NCBI RefSeq assembly: GCF_000003195.3
Contig: NC_012871.2
Coordinates: 14,075,293 to 14,139,292, forward strand
Direction of reading: 5' to 3'
Length of the DNA stretch: 64,000 nucleotides
Origin: Sorghum bicolor
Lineage: Eukaryota; Streptophyta; Magnoliopsida; Poales; Poaceae
Of this stretch, positions 1-12,716 are shown one piece after another. Position 1 is the first letter of the stretch, and each line of letters opens with the position of its first letter. The notes under the pieces are model-generated. The model was not told the origin of the DNA. It did no database searches and was given only the letters and a program-made list of their open reading frames with translations. The position numbers were made by a program, and so were the translations under genes.

Positions 1-25
1 AATACAAAATGGAAGCAATACTTAC

Positions 26-3000
26 ATAATATTACTTGCTATTACAGCTTTGTTATCTTTCCCTTTCATAATCTCACAAAGATTCAACAAATCACGAATA
101 ACCAAAACTAAAAACCTGTTTTCCTGCAGCAGATTTAATAGGGACATAAAGGTTTTGAACAGATGAAACTCTGTCAGCAACAAAACTTGTGTGCATTTGT
201 GTCCAGGTTCAGCCTAGAGTCTAGATTCAGAGTCATTAGTGCTAGCATGATTTTAGCTAGTAGTTCAAGAAAATAATAGGCTGATTATGGTAGTAATGGC
301 TGCTTTGACTAGAAGATTTTTCTCAGCCTTAGAAGTAGCACACGGCTGTATATGTGATCCAGAAATCAGAAAAGAAGCTAGGTCAATTTCCAGCCACTAA
401 ACCTACTGTGCATGTGTGTGTTCTTGTGTATGAGTTCCTCAGAGAACTGTTCAGGATTGTTTTCCTTTCAAGCACTACATTGCTCTACGAATAACAGAGC
501 AATATACAAAAGAGAAAAATGACAGATCCAAAAAGTTATAAACAAGGTGCATTATGCATGGATTGTCCAGAGTGCAATTGCCACCAAACTTTAGTGTTTC
601 TCAACTGTCAGAAAAGGGATTATACTCATTGGGTTGGGGATATTTTACCATTTAAGTTTGGGGTTGTTACTGTACTGGAGCATATCAGCCAATAAGAGGA
701 AACTAAAACAATGGAACAAACGAACAGATGAGGATCTTTGTTTCATTGACAAATATTAATACATGTCTACAAATAATAATTAAGTCAATGAACCTGTTCC
801 TCCACCATAGAACCAGAAATGGATCCAATTGCCCAGCATAGAGTATTTAAGTTATTCCAGCTCCAGTCTTCACCATTTAATTGCTTGCTTAATTTCCTCA
901 ACATCTGAAAATTTGAAGATGCTTCATTGTAAGTTACACAAACGAAGAAGATAATCTTGTGCCAGCTATACACAGAAAGTGACATATCTCAGAAGCTACC
1001 ATAATTTTATTATAATACTCTTAGGAAGATAAAATAGGGCTTCCACGTCACCAAATAGTAACCAACAACTCTAGAAGCATAATGCTAAGCCTTTTTCTAT
1101 TTCCAAAGTTCCACTTGGAAAGCAGGATGAAAAACACCAGAATATTATATCAAAAAAACACACAAGGATAGGCTCCAGATCCAGGTGAGAACACAGGAAA
1201 GTTGAAGGTGGTAGTGTCTGTACTGGGCACAGGATATGTTGTTTCAATCATAAATGACCAAGAGAGAAAACAAAATTGGACTTGATTTTAGATTCCTATG
1301 TAACTCCCCGAAAAAAAAATCCTATGAACATGTGCTGACTCATATGTCAAACAGAAATAGCATAACTAGCCAAGTTAATAACCATCCTGACAAAGTTGAT
1401 TTAGAAATCATGGACCCAAATGTTAGAAAAATTCACAGTAACACAGTAAGATATACCTGCTGTTCTGTATCTTCGTGATCAAGATGTGACAAGTATATTA
1501 GTGTTTCCCTCATGATCTAGAATAGAACAGCAAACAATAACAATAGAAAGTTAATGAAAGATGCCTATGATATCCTGCACGAATTGCCAGCTAATCCTTT
1601 TACTAACCTTGTACTGAACAAGGACATCATTATCTTTCAATGTTTCTCGTACAATATTCCCATTCTCATCTTCAACAATCAAAACCTCCTCTGGCTTTGC
1701 CATCCGACAGATCATTAACGTTCTTAACTTCGAAAGTGATCTTGCATAAAGTTGCCTCCTCTGTTGAACAGCTATGAGCGTACCATCATCAGTTCCAGGA
1801 ATCCGCTGAGTCTGAAGTTTGTGCATGTGGTAAAAATGATTAGGAATGAAGTATACAGAATTTTTAACAAGAATGAAGAGTAATGCAAGAGGTCATCAAA
1901 ACAACTGTTTAAAAGAAAAATAAAAACATATCATTTACAAAAGATCAGCCCTGAGAAAGTTCAGTTTACTTCAGATTGCAACCAAATGTTTCTGAACCTT
2001 TGCAGTATTAACATCTCAAGTTGCACCATCACATTAAACAATTTTAACACTAGTTAGGCATGTGTGTAAGTGGCTCTGAAGAGACAATAATATACCACAT
2101 TTTTTTCTTTTTTTCTCAAACACACAGGAGATCTGTGTCATTATATTAGAAGAACGAAAGGGGTAATAACCTTTACAACACCATATACACCTCCAATAAT
2201 ATACCACCTTACATTAAAAGTTACTGCCCATGTTCCAAAATTTTAAGTCGTTTTAGCTTTGTACTAAGTTGAACTTCTCAACTTTGACCAAGTTTATAGA
2301 AAAATGCACAAATATCTACAACATTTGATATTGTAGATGCTAAAATACTTTTCTATAAACTTTGTCAAAGTTAGACAAGATTAACTTAGGACAAAACTAA
2401 AATGACTTGCAGTTTGAGACGGAGGCTGTGCTTCATTGTTTCTCTGTATAACTACTTGCTTGGGAGTAGCCACTCCACAATGAATGAAACCAGGTGTGCT
2501 TTATTTAATCTTTCATGTCACCCTTATTTTTACCGAGCAAATTGAGTTCTAGATACATTTCATGTGACAAATGACAGACAAGTTATTTATCTTCCAGTTC
2601 TGTACATAAATTGTTTCTATTCGGTAAGCTGAAACTTATAGTCTAATGAAAAGGATGTTTTATATGGTATTGAACTGACTGAATTGATTATTGGGCCAAC
2701 CCTAGAAGGGTGGCTGTATAGCAGTCATACATGGGCCTCATGGGCCTAATACACAGGGCCTCATGGGCCTAATACACACATACTCCAACATTCCCCCGCA
2801 GTCTGAACTACCGGCGCAGCGGAGTTACAAACTGGACACAAAAAGAAGCACACACACGAGCCTCCCCCCCCCCCCACACAGACGCAACTAATGTTGAGGC
2901 TAGAGCAAAACTCGGTGAAGGTCGATGACGGGAGGCCCTTGGTGAAGATATCGGCGAACTGGGAGGTGGTCAGGACGTGGAGGACCCGAATAGAGGGCTA

Positions 3001-6000
3001 TGGAGCTCGGCAAGGAGCTGCCGGAGCCAGGAAGCCTCAGCCACGCAGTTAGCAACAGCGCGGTACTCCGCCTCGGCACTGGAGCGGGAGACGACCGGCT
3101 GGCGCTTGGACGACCAGGACACCAGGTTGCCGCCCAGAAAGACGGCGTAGCCAGAGGTGGAGCGGCGAGTGTCAGGACACCCAGCCCAGTCGGCATCCGT
3201 GTAGACGACGAGCTCAGTGGAGGACGACCGCCGGTGAAGGAGGCCGAAGTCGACGGTGCCGCGGAGGTAGCGAAGGATCCGCTTGAGAGCAGTGAGGTGT
3301 GGCTCTCGGGGATCATGCATATGTAGACATATCTGCTGAATTGCATAGGTGATGTCCGACCGGGTGAAGGTGAGGTACTGAAGTGCACCGGCAAGACTGC
3401 GATATACAGTGGGATCTGTCACTGGGGTGCCCCCGGCCTCTAGCAGCTTGCCCTGTGTGTCAACCGAAGTGGAGCAGTGCTTGCAGTCGGTCATCCCAAC
3501 ACTCTCCGGGATATCAAGAGTGTACTGCCGCTGGTGAAGGAGTAACCCGGCAGGATGAGGCTCAACAGTGACCCCGAGGAAGTGGAGTGCACCCAGATCC
3601 TTCATAGCAAACTCCTGTTGAAGAGAGGCGATGATCCGGCGAAGGAGGGACTCACTGGAGGCTGTGAGGACAATGTCATCAACATAAAGCAGCAAGTACG
3701 CAGTCTCAGCGCGATGATAGATGAACAGAGAGGTATCTAACTTGGCCTCCACAAACCCCAGAGTCACTAGGAAGGCAGCAAACCGATGGTTCCACGCCCG
3801 GGGGGCCTGCTTGAGGCCGTAGAGAGACTTGTTGAGCCGACACACCATGTCGGGACGAGAAGAGTCAACAAACCCCGCCGGCTGGCTGCAGTAGACTGTC
3901 TCAATGAGAACGCCATGCAGGAAGGCATTCTTGACGTCCAACTAATGCATGGGCCACCCGCGAGTGAGAGCCAGCGAGAGCACTGTGCCGGTAACCGCCT
4001 TCCTTCCGCTGCCTGCCCAGCTCCCACGCCACACCACGCTCTCTTCGGTACCCCTCCTCGCTACGACCACCTTCGAGTCTTCGGGTGTGCGTGTTACCCG
4101 AACACCACCGCCACCGCTCCCCTTAAGCTGGCTCCCCGTTGACTCTCTATGTCTTCCTCGGGTACTCCCCGGATCACAAGGGGTACCGATGCTACGACCT
4201 TACCTCTCGTCGGGTTCTCATCTCTCGCCATGTGGTGTTCGATGAGTCTGTCTTTCCCTTTTCCACCACCGACACTTCCGCTTCCACCCCGGAGCTTGAC
4301 CTATCCTCTGTGTTTCCCACTGACCCGGTGGTCGAGCCACCTTTGCAGGTACTGCTACACCGTGCCCCAACCCTAGAAGGGTGGTTGTATAGCAGTCATA
4401 CATGAGCCCCATGGGCCTAATACACAGGGCCTCATGGGCCTAATACACACATACTCCAACATATGGGAAAGATGTCGCATTAGTAATCGCATACATGTCA
4501 TGATGTCAAAGATGGCCCCAAACTAAATGTACATTAGCATAGCACTGCCATGTTAGTGTAACATGTCCTTTATAAATGGCAAAAACATTAAAATCTGGCA
4601 TAACAACTACAACCAAAGCAAGTGAAAGCCAGAAACAGAATACAATAATAGCATGGAAAATTTGAAATTTTGGTTCTGGCATCTCTCACTAACTGCTGCT
4701 GAAATGAAAAAAAAATGACTAAATCATACTATCAAGATCTACACACATCCCAAAGCAAGAAGAAAAAATAGGCATTGCTAACATAGATAATATAAGCAGT
4801 ATTTAATTAAAATTAGAAGAACCTGAAGTTCCATCAATCGCTCCACTTGGTTGTATGTTTCAAATAATTCTAAAACAAACAGATTCCAGTAATCCAAGCA
4901 GACCTGTTGATCAAACAACCAACAACATAAGATGACCTTACACAATACTCTATGTGTTCCAGAATTCAGCCTAGCTTCATACCTTAAACATCTCTGTGTC
5001 ATCGACAAATGAAATTTCAAGGAGGTAGTCAAGGCCCAAAAGCAATGCAGCTCTATTTTCAGGAGTCTTTTCCAGTATGCGCATGTGGTTCTACATTTAT
5101 CACATTAAAATTAGAGTAAATATCATTTGAGACTGATATGGTGTGTAACACAGTAATAAATAGCAATTTTATTTTCTTGGTCCGAAATTAGACCTGAAAC
5201 TAGCCTACATTCTACAAGTCAATATTAACCCAACTTTTACTCGTAAAAAGCATAACATCAACTGCATATATGTTGGGTCCGGCAGCCCATAAATTTTATA
5301 ACAATAAAAGTATCCTACTGGACAGCTTTGCTTGATTCAGAATGCAGTGATCATTACCTTAAAGAAGGATGTCAAAAGAAGTGCAAGATTTTGGATAAAT
5401 GCCTGCTCAGAGAAACAAGTATGTCTTAGTGCATGATATGGGAGCAGCATGCTCATTATGCAGGATTGGACTGTAATAATCTTTTAAGGCTTATCGAAAT
5501 CGTCGTTAGCTTAGCACTGTTGGCAAATAGTCCCATTAGAACATCACAACTAAATCTATGGTTGTGATCTTGACATCTTGTTACTAGACAGCTATACCAG
5601 AAAAGTTGGTAATCTGATTAATAAAATGAAATGGCTTCACTATCAAATTTCAATTCTACAAAAATTATTAAATTCATATTCATATTTTTTAAGTCCAACA
5701 TTGAAATCTCTGTCTCTATTACTAAAAACAATGGCGTTGGTGATGATGGTGTATTAATGCGCTTGCCATCATCACCTTACATTTTGCGTTATCGACCCAC
5801 CCTGACCCTGAACATAAGTGCATTTCAAATCATCCTAATCTTCTTTAAAAGAATCATGGTACCAAGGTTAACTATATATATGAATGTACTTTAATTTGTA
5901 GTGCCATTGCAGGCAGTTTTGCTAGTATCCACAAAAAAATTAATTCTAAACTCAACGTCGCTTAAAATACACATGTTGTAGGTTGAATAACAATATGATT

Positions 6001-9000
6001 CTCTAAATTCAAATTAAACATAAGAAACAACGTGAAATTCCATTTTGAATTTGATTACTCAAAACTGAATGCAAGCTTATCAAATCTGAAACTTCATATA
6101 GGAGATTTTGAAAATCTGCAAATTCCAGAAAATATAGAATCAAGGGGAAAAGGTAAGAGTATACCTGTTCTTCATTAGAACCATTGGCATAGCCATCTGA
6201 AATTGTTCCACAAGGAAGAATAGCCTGCACATCAAGGAAAACAAAGAGTAAAAAAGAGGCCACCAAGCAAGCTAGAGGAAAGTGAATCAGTTCTTGACAC
6301 TATGAAATATACCTGGAGCTGCAACATAAAGACTTCATACATCTTGACATATTGCATGTCATAGAAATCACCAAAATGAAGAGCAGCAACCTGCAATGGC
6401 TTAAAACATCAGTACAGACATCCACCTTGCGAGTCCTGATTCAATCCTCAGATAATCTCCATAATTATCAAAATCAAATAAAGTGTGTTACTATACTGGA
6501 ATAACCGAATGACGCATTAGAACTGACAATAATTGGCATTTTTTTACCTCTGTTAGGCATTGAAGTGTAAGATTCCGGTAAGCAGCAACAGGGAAAAACT
6601 TCAAAAGTGTCTCCAGCTAAAAGGTCAAATAAAAAGGTTTTAGTTGGAGCAGATGCAATTGTTCATTAGAGCATTCAAGTTATACATAAGAGGAATACAC
6701 ACCAGAGGTGATTCAAATATGAAACTGATGGGGATCCATGACAGAAAAGCATGAAGTGTGGCCAATGTAGCACGAACAAGTTCAGGTCTTTGTGACACAG
6801 ACAGGACATATAAGCAGAGCTCATGAATAAGACGAAATTCACTGTTCAAAAGCATACAACAGTATATCAGTACTAAGATAAATAAATGTTTTTATATATA
6901 AAGCATTGTTTTAAGACTCGGAGATAAAGTTCAAGTCACATCCATATAGGCAAGATGAAATATGCCACCAAAACAATATGCAATGCATTAAACAGATGAG
7001 CAACCCATCGACTAGAGAATGAAAGCTAGCAAAAAAAGATGCAAATATATACCTATTTAGTGAAGTCTTTAGCTCTTTGATCTTTTGTTGGGTCATTTCC
7101 CCTCTTGAGAAATCAAAAATTTCTTCACTCAACAGCTGCAAATTTGTTGCTCAGTCAGACAACCAATCCAAATATGGTAAAACAAATAGGTAACAGGGCA
7201 TATTGAGCAAGCAACTTGCCTTCAGTATTGCCATACAATTCTCGCATATTGTTTCACTACTCCTTGCTGCTGCAATAAGGTCAGGGATGAAGGTTGTCCA
7301 CCTGGCAGGCCACTCATGCTTTAAAACCTATTATAACAGAAATAGTCAACATAAGAAACAGAGGTGTACAGTACTGCGAAAATCAAAATTCATATTTACC
7401 ACAGTAGCATAGACCATAATGATTCGTACAACAAATTATGAATACTTAGACAAAGAAAAATCTGCTCTAGAATAAAATCAAAACACTTTAGCCTACCTGC
7501 ACCAGAATAATGTTGAGCTTATTGACATAAAGTCTCTCTTGTCGAAAGGAAACCTCGTTGCTTGAGAGCTAGTAGAAAGCAAAATGAAAAAGGGGGCAGG
7601 GGGATTATTCAGAGAGCCAGCTTTACAGAACACAAAAAATAGCATCAGGTTCATCAAGGTAATGGCCATATATATTGATCATTACCTGAACAATGACATC
7701 AGATATATAATTCTTCATACCATCACGTTGTTCCACTGGCAAAGCGTTCCATTTATATTTGATAACATTTTCAAGTACCTAAAAGTATAGAATTAGAATC
7801 AGCCATAAAAGGTTCATAGGAAACAAACCTTTTGTGTATATATTATTAGAAATATCTGGAGCATAATTCATGATGATAGAAATTGCAAAAGAGCCTGTAG
7901 CCTAGTGGTTGTAAGTGCATAAGTAGCACCTCCAGGTCCTAGGTTCAACTCCCCGTGGGAGCGAATTTAAGCTGGTTAAGAAGGCCCCTCGTTGGCAAAG
8001 CTGGGGTTTGGGGATCTGCTCGGCCTACAAGGTTGAGGTCTTCTATAGAATCTTCTCAGACCACAAGGTTGAGGTCTTCTACCTTAATAGCAATGCCCTG
8101 GGAGCCGCATGGGGTCGATTTTTTTTTATGTTGACAAAAATTATAGATAATCTTCTGCACTGCTAATACAAGGTTATAGACATATTTATGCATTGCTTTA
8201 TGGTCATTCAAAGCAGGAGGGTTATGATAGGCTAGGCAAGACAATGAAAAAAAACCAGCAACTTTTAGTCTTATACTGTACCAAAACCATTTTTTTCAAA
8301 CTAATGTCTTTGTTGGCCTGTGCACCTCTTCTTGAGTTTCATGATTTTGAATCTAGCCTAATCCAACTTGCTTTGGAACAAAGGTTGTCTTGATGTTGGT
8401 GTGGATGAGTAAATCTACCATCAAAGTACACATATCCCATGTGCTTAAGTACCATCATGATCAATGTTCGTTTCAACTTGTGATAAATCAATACCTTATG
8501 CTGTACTTCTGTGGTTTTACATTTTAAAAAATAAAAGGCCTAGGGATTAAATCTGCAAACTGGGGTATTACTTGGTCTCCTCTGTTATTGTAGCTAGATT
8601 GTTCTTGGTCTTTCATGTGAACGCTTATTTAAGTCCAGTCTATTTTGCTGTCTCTTCCTAAGCCAAGATAAATATTGCAGTAAAAAGGTTTAAGTTGCCA
8701 TGCAATCTTCAGACTAAGCAAAAATGGAATAAATCATAAGCTCCGACACTGTCTACACACAACTCAAAAGTCTGAGCTTGGAAACTAAGGACACTAGAGT
8801 CCTATCCGAATACAATCTACATTTACTTGTGAGTTAACTCAAGTCTCGTCTATTTATAGAGGTCCCATGTACCAGGTTGAATCAAGAAGGAAATGATTAA
8901 GGGCAAAGTTCCAGAATCAGCTCTCCAGCCTCCTCAGCATACTAGCAGCTGCTGCCTCCATGTCACCTATCTCCAGCACCCACAAAGCTGCTGCTGTCAC

Positions 9001-10754
9001 CCACGCTCCCTTTTTCCTACTACTAGGCGCGGCCAGCCCTAGGGCTGCAACACTTCTCCCCTCCCCAATTTCCCCCCTTGCTGCTATTCTCCTGCCAGTT
9101 TATTCCTAATTTCCCACCGGTGAGACAGTACTATGACAGTTTGGTTTGAGGAATGGACCGTCCAATCCTAGCTGCAAACTAACCAATTGGTTTGGTTTGA
9201 GCAACGTAATGGGGGTTGACCTGTCTTTACACATCCCTGATCCCTCAAAAGTGCATGCTCAGTATTAAATTAGTGGCATGGTTGCTATCCACTTAAATCA
9301 CTACAGAAAATCCTATTCTAGAGTAGTTGATCTGTAATGCTATCCACACCATACAGTAATTTCAGTGCTGCCCCTTGTCAGGGTGTTCCTGTGCAGTTTA
9401 GTTATTTAATATTACTGTATCAACAGGGGGGGGCATCTTGAATCAAAACTTACTTGGAGAGCAAAGAACTTGGTATTCAAATTTTGGGAGTTCTGCAGAA
9501 TGTGAACCACTTGTAGCCACATATCTGGATTATTCTGCAGCTCCCGCAAGATTTGATCTGCCGCATGCCTCTGAAACACAGCAGCAGCACATAAGTAATA
9601 CAATCACATTGTATATTGACAGTAACATGAATTATAATAATGCACAATGATAAGTATTCCTATGGTTCGTCTTTTATTGCTTTCCCATTTGCAAAGCATG
9701 CAATACAAAATGTTTCACCTAACAGTACAATTAGATCAAGACACTGTGATGCAATAATGCAAGCACCATGCAGCAACTGCGTAAGAAAAAAGAATTGCTT
9801 CAGCCTGAATTAAACATTTAACTATACCAAAAGGGCCCAGGAGCCAATAATTAACAAATGTAGAACACATTTCATAGCACATCTGCTGCAGCTATCCTGT
9901 CAACTGAAGTGATGTTCGCAGAGCACAATAAGTAGTTTGAAATTATTTAACATAGTTGTTGCTGGTGGATTACACGAAAATAGGATTAGCCTTAGCTGAT
10001 GAAAAAAAAAAGACCAAAAGCTCATACATTTTTCCACTGTGCAGAATACAGACAATTGAATGGTGTTCCAACAGTCTGCATCCATACAGAACTGCAGCCT
10101 ATAAGCTTCTGTAGACCGCATAATTGTATTAGAATGTTGTATTGGGCTATATTTCCAGATTATTTACTTCTCCATGTTTTTACATGGAACATTGATTATT
10201 CATTTATAGTTCAAACTTTGGATACAAATGTTGTTTTGTACTGTGGTTGGTGGTTCAAATTTTACAGTTATGAAATTAATTGAAGTGTTAGAAATATAAG
10301 TTGCACACGATCACATACTTGTTTCATTGACCTTTAACAAAATATTGGGCATCAATAATAGACTTCACTGCAACCAAGCAAGACAATCGTCATTTCAGAA
10401 CCGCACTGACAAACCCATCCGCCTGATCAACGCAGACTGTCCCCTTCCGCTGCGGCGCGATCACAATCAGACACGGACACACGAGGCAAAAAGAAAAAGC
10501 AAAGCATCCTGTCCCAACCGAGCCAACCACCATTCACCGCCCAAAAACTTAGCCTGCCCGCGACGAGCGATCGGCCGCCAAAGACCAGAAGTCCCCACCC
10601 ACGGGAGCAATGGCAGCAGCAGCAGCGTAGAATGGGTTCAGGGGGGCGAAGTTACCTCCTCTCTGGAGCCGGTGCCATAGAACGCTGAGACGGTGGCGTC
10701 GAGCAGCCGCACGTCAATGGGCTGGCTAAGATCCCGCAGCTTCTCCGCCGCCAT
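26..10754 (-). CDS. XPO1: Exportin-1 (XPO1/CRM1), N-terminal half, 17 exons, 3' end outside window
   Basis: Nuclear export receptor of the karyopherin-beta family: binds leucine-rich export signals with Ran-GTP and carries cargo through the nuclear pore. Exons, 5' to 3' on the minus strand: 10754-10656, 9570-9454, 7778-7686, 7568-7497, 7327-7220, 7135-7053, 6841-6703, 6616-6548, 6390-6313, 6224-6165, 5402-5358, 5090-4983, 4903-4823, 1805-1608, 1516-1457, 904-794, 123-26. All phases join without a stop, giving about 539 residues of the usual 1075 or so. The start is [15 protein letters not shown]. The importin-beta N-terminal repeat is in exons 2-3 ([15 protein letters not shown]). The family signature [19 protein letters not shown] is in exon 14. 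[15 protein letters not shown] in exon 16 holds the Cys (about residue 493, bases 836-838) equivalent to the leptomycin-reactive human Cys528. The last exon in view ends in phase 2 at a GTAAGT donor. Exon sizes match my recollection of Arabidopsis XPO1A, except for short gaps in exons 10, 13 and 14. Confidence 0.96.
2224..2427. mobile_element. Stowaway-like MITE in XPO1 intron 13
   Basis: An imperfect inverted repeat. The left arm reads GTTCCAAAATTTTAAGTCG. The right arm ends in AATGACTTGCAGTTTGAGAC. The inner arms TTGACCAAGTTTATAGAAAA and TTTTCTATAAACTTTGTCAA pair with each other. This is the layout of grass Stowaway elements whose ends resemble CTCCCTCCGTTCCAAATTATAAGTCG. The ends are worn and the TA target duplication is not clear. 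Confidence 0.6.
2692..2790 (-). repeat. 3' LTR of the Copia element
   Basis: Runs TG...CA on the plus strand (TGTTGGAGTATGTGTGTATT at its minus-strand start). Nearly identical to 4363-4461 and follows a polypurine tract. Confidence 0.8.
2970..3998 (-). pseudogene. Copia reverse transcriptase / RNase H remnant
   Basis: Reads as the C-terminal half of Ty1/Copia pol. The RT part has [22 protein letters not shown] and the catalytic YVDDIVL (bases near 3665-3688). The RNase H part has [21 protein letters not shown] and SSAEAEYRA, and ends at 2970. Upstream the frame continues as [11 protein letters not shown] to about 3998, but a TAG at 3942-3944 replaces the Gln that normally precedes LDVKNAFL. 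It sits in a host intron on the host strand. Confidence 0.88.
3996..4362 (+). pseudogene. Copia integrase C-terminal fragment, inverted relative to RT
   Basis: The plus strand encodes a typical Copia integrase tail: [18 protein letters not shown], then after a one-base frame change near 4139, [19 protein letters not shown] and [14 protein letters not shown]. It lies in plus sense while RT/RNase H of the same element is in minus sense. The switch falls at about 3990-4000, and the fragment runs directly into the LTR at 4363. Confidence 0.85.
4363..4461 (-). repeat. 5' LTR of the Copia element
   Basis: Direct repeat of 2692-2790 with only a few differences and the same 99-bp length. No tRNA primer-binding site follows it on the interior side. 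Confidence 0.8.
7136..7219 (-). other. GC-AG intron 5 of XPO1 (84 bp)
   Basis: Exon 5 ends CTGAAG and is followed by GCAAGTTGC instead of a GT donor. The acceptor is TTTGCAG before CTGTTGAGTG. Protein continuity (MAILK then LLSEE) fixes both borders, so the GC donor is required. AAG|GCAAGT is the strong consensus expected of a genuine GC donor. Confidence 0.9.
7891..8127 (+). mobile_element. tRNA-derived SINE in XPO1 intron 2
   Basis: Starts with a pol III box A (TAGCCTAGTGG, near 7899) and about 50 bases later a box B (GGTTCAACTCC), the spacing of a tRNA-type internal promoter. A body of about 150 bp follows, ending in a run of T (8119-8127). This layout is that of grass SINEs. It lies antisense to XPO1. 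I could not define a target duplication. Confidence 0.72.
8128..9453. other. Remainder of XPO1 intron 2; no gene seen
   Basis: Non-coding. The part 8740-9120 turns GC-rich, with a TATA-like TCTATTTATAG near 8855 and a pyrimidine-rich stretch near 9055-9080. It could be an old LTR fragment, but no partner repeat is in the window. Confidence 0.4.
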
Positions 10755-11200
10755 GGCGTCCGCGGCGGCGAGCTCGGGGCGGGCGGGCGGGGTCGAACGC
10801 GTAAGGCCCGACAAGGTTGGAGAAGGTTCCGAGGCGGGGAGCGGCGGCGGGGTGGCCGAAGAGGGGATTCCAGGTGGGGGCGGACGGATTCGAGGAGCGG
10901 ATTTTGAATTGTTTCGCCGCAGCCGCAGGGTTTAAGCCAAGGAGCGGGGGAGGGGGGGAAGGGAAGCCCTTGGGGTGAAAGGTTGCTGGGGATTCACGCG
11001 AACATGGGAGAAATTTGCGGCTCGGTCCTTGGTGGATTGTTTAATTGTGGACGCGTATCTCTGATGCAGAGGCAAAGGAGCGGTTCGTAATTACGGCTGG
11101 GTTCGTAGGGGGCTTCGTGTAATTGGGAGGCCCGGGTCTCCGGTCTGTGTTGAACGCTGTTGCGTTTGAACTTTTTGGGGGGAAAAAGGTCGCCGCCGAC
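10755..11200 (-). promoter_or_regulatory. XPO1 5' leader and promoter region
   Basis: GC-rich DNA directly upstream of the XPO1 start codon on the minus strand, falling off into AT-rich sequence near 11.2 kb. It holds a telo-box-like AAACCCT (minus strand, 10927-10933), an element often seen in plant housekeeping promoters. No clear TATA box. The transcription start cannot be fixed from sequence. Confidence 0.45.
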
Positions 11201-12716
11201 CAAATTTCTCGACTTTGTGGCCTTTTTGTTACGAGAAGACTCGTTGGCTTTGGAGTACTTTTTCTTTTATTTCATTGTTATTTATTTATTGAAAGAAACT
11301 CCAATTTCCGTCTGCTTACTCAAATTTGAAAAATAAATTGTTTTAGTTGCCAAAAAAAATGGGGGAAAAGCACAACATATCTTTTCTTCCCCAACTATGG
11401 CGCCCTCAACCCTGCCGCCCGCCACTACCTCAGCATGGGCGCTAGGGTTCGTCAGAGCTCTAACGAATCCTAGCACCTGCAGTGGCCATCCCCTCCCCCT
11501 TCCTCTACTGTCGCCATCTTCTCCACCTTTAGCAAGTCTCCCCTACTCTTAAGCTGGCCTGACTGTCCCTGCCACTGCCAGCTCCCCTAAGTCGCCCATC
11601 AACCATTCTCACTGACATCTAGCCTACCTGTATCCCTGGCCAGCTATTCTATAGTCCACTGGAATTGGAGAAGATAGGGGAGAGCTCGTCGGAACCCTAG
11701 AAAGCAGATCTAGAAGGAGAAGAGAGAGAAATAGAAAGGGAGGGAGGGAGGAGGAGGAGGAGAGGCCTACCTGTCGCCAGATCTGGCGAATCTGCCACCG
11801 ATCTTCCATGGCTGCACGCATGGGAGGTGGTGGGGCACGGGCGTGGGGAGGCGATGGGGGCATAGGCATGAGGAGGAGGGTGTTGGGGAGGTGCTCACCG
11901 GTGATTTATGTGTGTGAGAGAGGGAGGGAGAGGCGAAAGACGGACATAGCTAGGGCGTGTGGGCATGAGTGGGAGAGGAAGAGAGGGTCATGGCGGCGGT
12001 GGGTGCCCTTTTCTTAAAAGGACAATGGGTGCGGGAGCGATGGGTATGCGAGCAAGATTGATCGGGCGGTGGGTGGAGTGTGCATGCCGCACCTCTAGGG
12101 CCTGCGTGCTGGTAATAAATTGTTTTTGTTATTTTTTTATTATATTACTCCTAGTTCATCTTTTATGGATTTGTGTTAATGGCAATTCAATTTACTAGCA
12201 CATGTTGCTTTGTGTTAAGTGTTAACTACAATTTAGTTTCAAATATACATGTGAGAAATAAAAATGGGTGCATCCCTAATTTGGAAAAAAATAGACATGT
12301 GAGAGGTGCTTACGATTCAACTAGGTATGAATACATTAGCAACAATAATAATGTCAATTAGCATAAGGGGAAATTGATTTTTGTGACACTGGATGTAACA
12401 TCCTCAAAATATTAGAGGCCTAAGTAAGGTTTAATTGTGCTTGATTATACTTCTATAATGCATTGCAGCATCTTGCTAAGTTTTTTTTTAAATCATGCAT
12501 GCCATATCAAGTTTATATGCAAACATACAGGGAATTTTTTATTGAGCTAAAAGTCCCCTAAACTGTTTTAGTGGTGTTTCCATAATCCCAAAGTGTTCCA
12601 TGTTTATTGATCTTCATTTTGAATGCATGTGCAAACCTCTTTGACTTCCTATTCTTTAGAAAAGAGAAAGAACAGCTCCATTCATTATAGGCTAAAATGT
12701 TTGCAGTTTCAATTTA
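11201..12716. other. Intergenic; GC-rich block at 11.4-12.1 kb without a supported gene
   Basis: A purine/pyrimidine-skewed GC-rich block (11390-12110) resembles the 5' end of a grass gene, including a possible minus-strand start followed by a GTAGGC donor near 11772. No recognised protein follows, so no gene is called. The rest is AT-rich and featureless. Confidence 0.35.

Larger units (their letters stand above)
2692..4461 (-). mobile_element. Rearranged, internally deleted Copia element with 99-bp LTRs
   Basis: A 1770-bp element inside XPO1 intron 13, bounded by two direct 99-bp LTRs. A purine tract (GCGGGGGAA on the minus strand) abuts the left LTR, so that LTR is the 3' LTR and the element runs on the minus strand. 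The interior keeps reverse transcriptase and RNase H in the expected minus sense. The piece next to the 5' LTR is integrase in the opposite, plus sense, and no primer-binding site is seen. Gag and protease are absent. The flanks are ATTAT and TATGG, so a clean 5-bp target duplication is not visible. Confidence 0.85.

Noticed and set aside
8740..9120. Possible LTR fragment in XPO1 intron 2 with a TATA-like motif.
   Set aside because: No second copy, no defined ends, and no coding remnant nearby.
11390..12200. GC-rich frames upstream of XPO1, some starting with a good ATG.
   Set aside because: No family match, strong purine skew, and no convincing exon chain.
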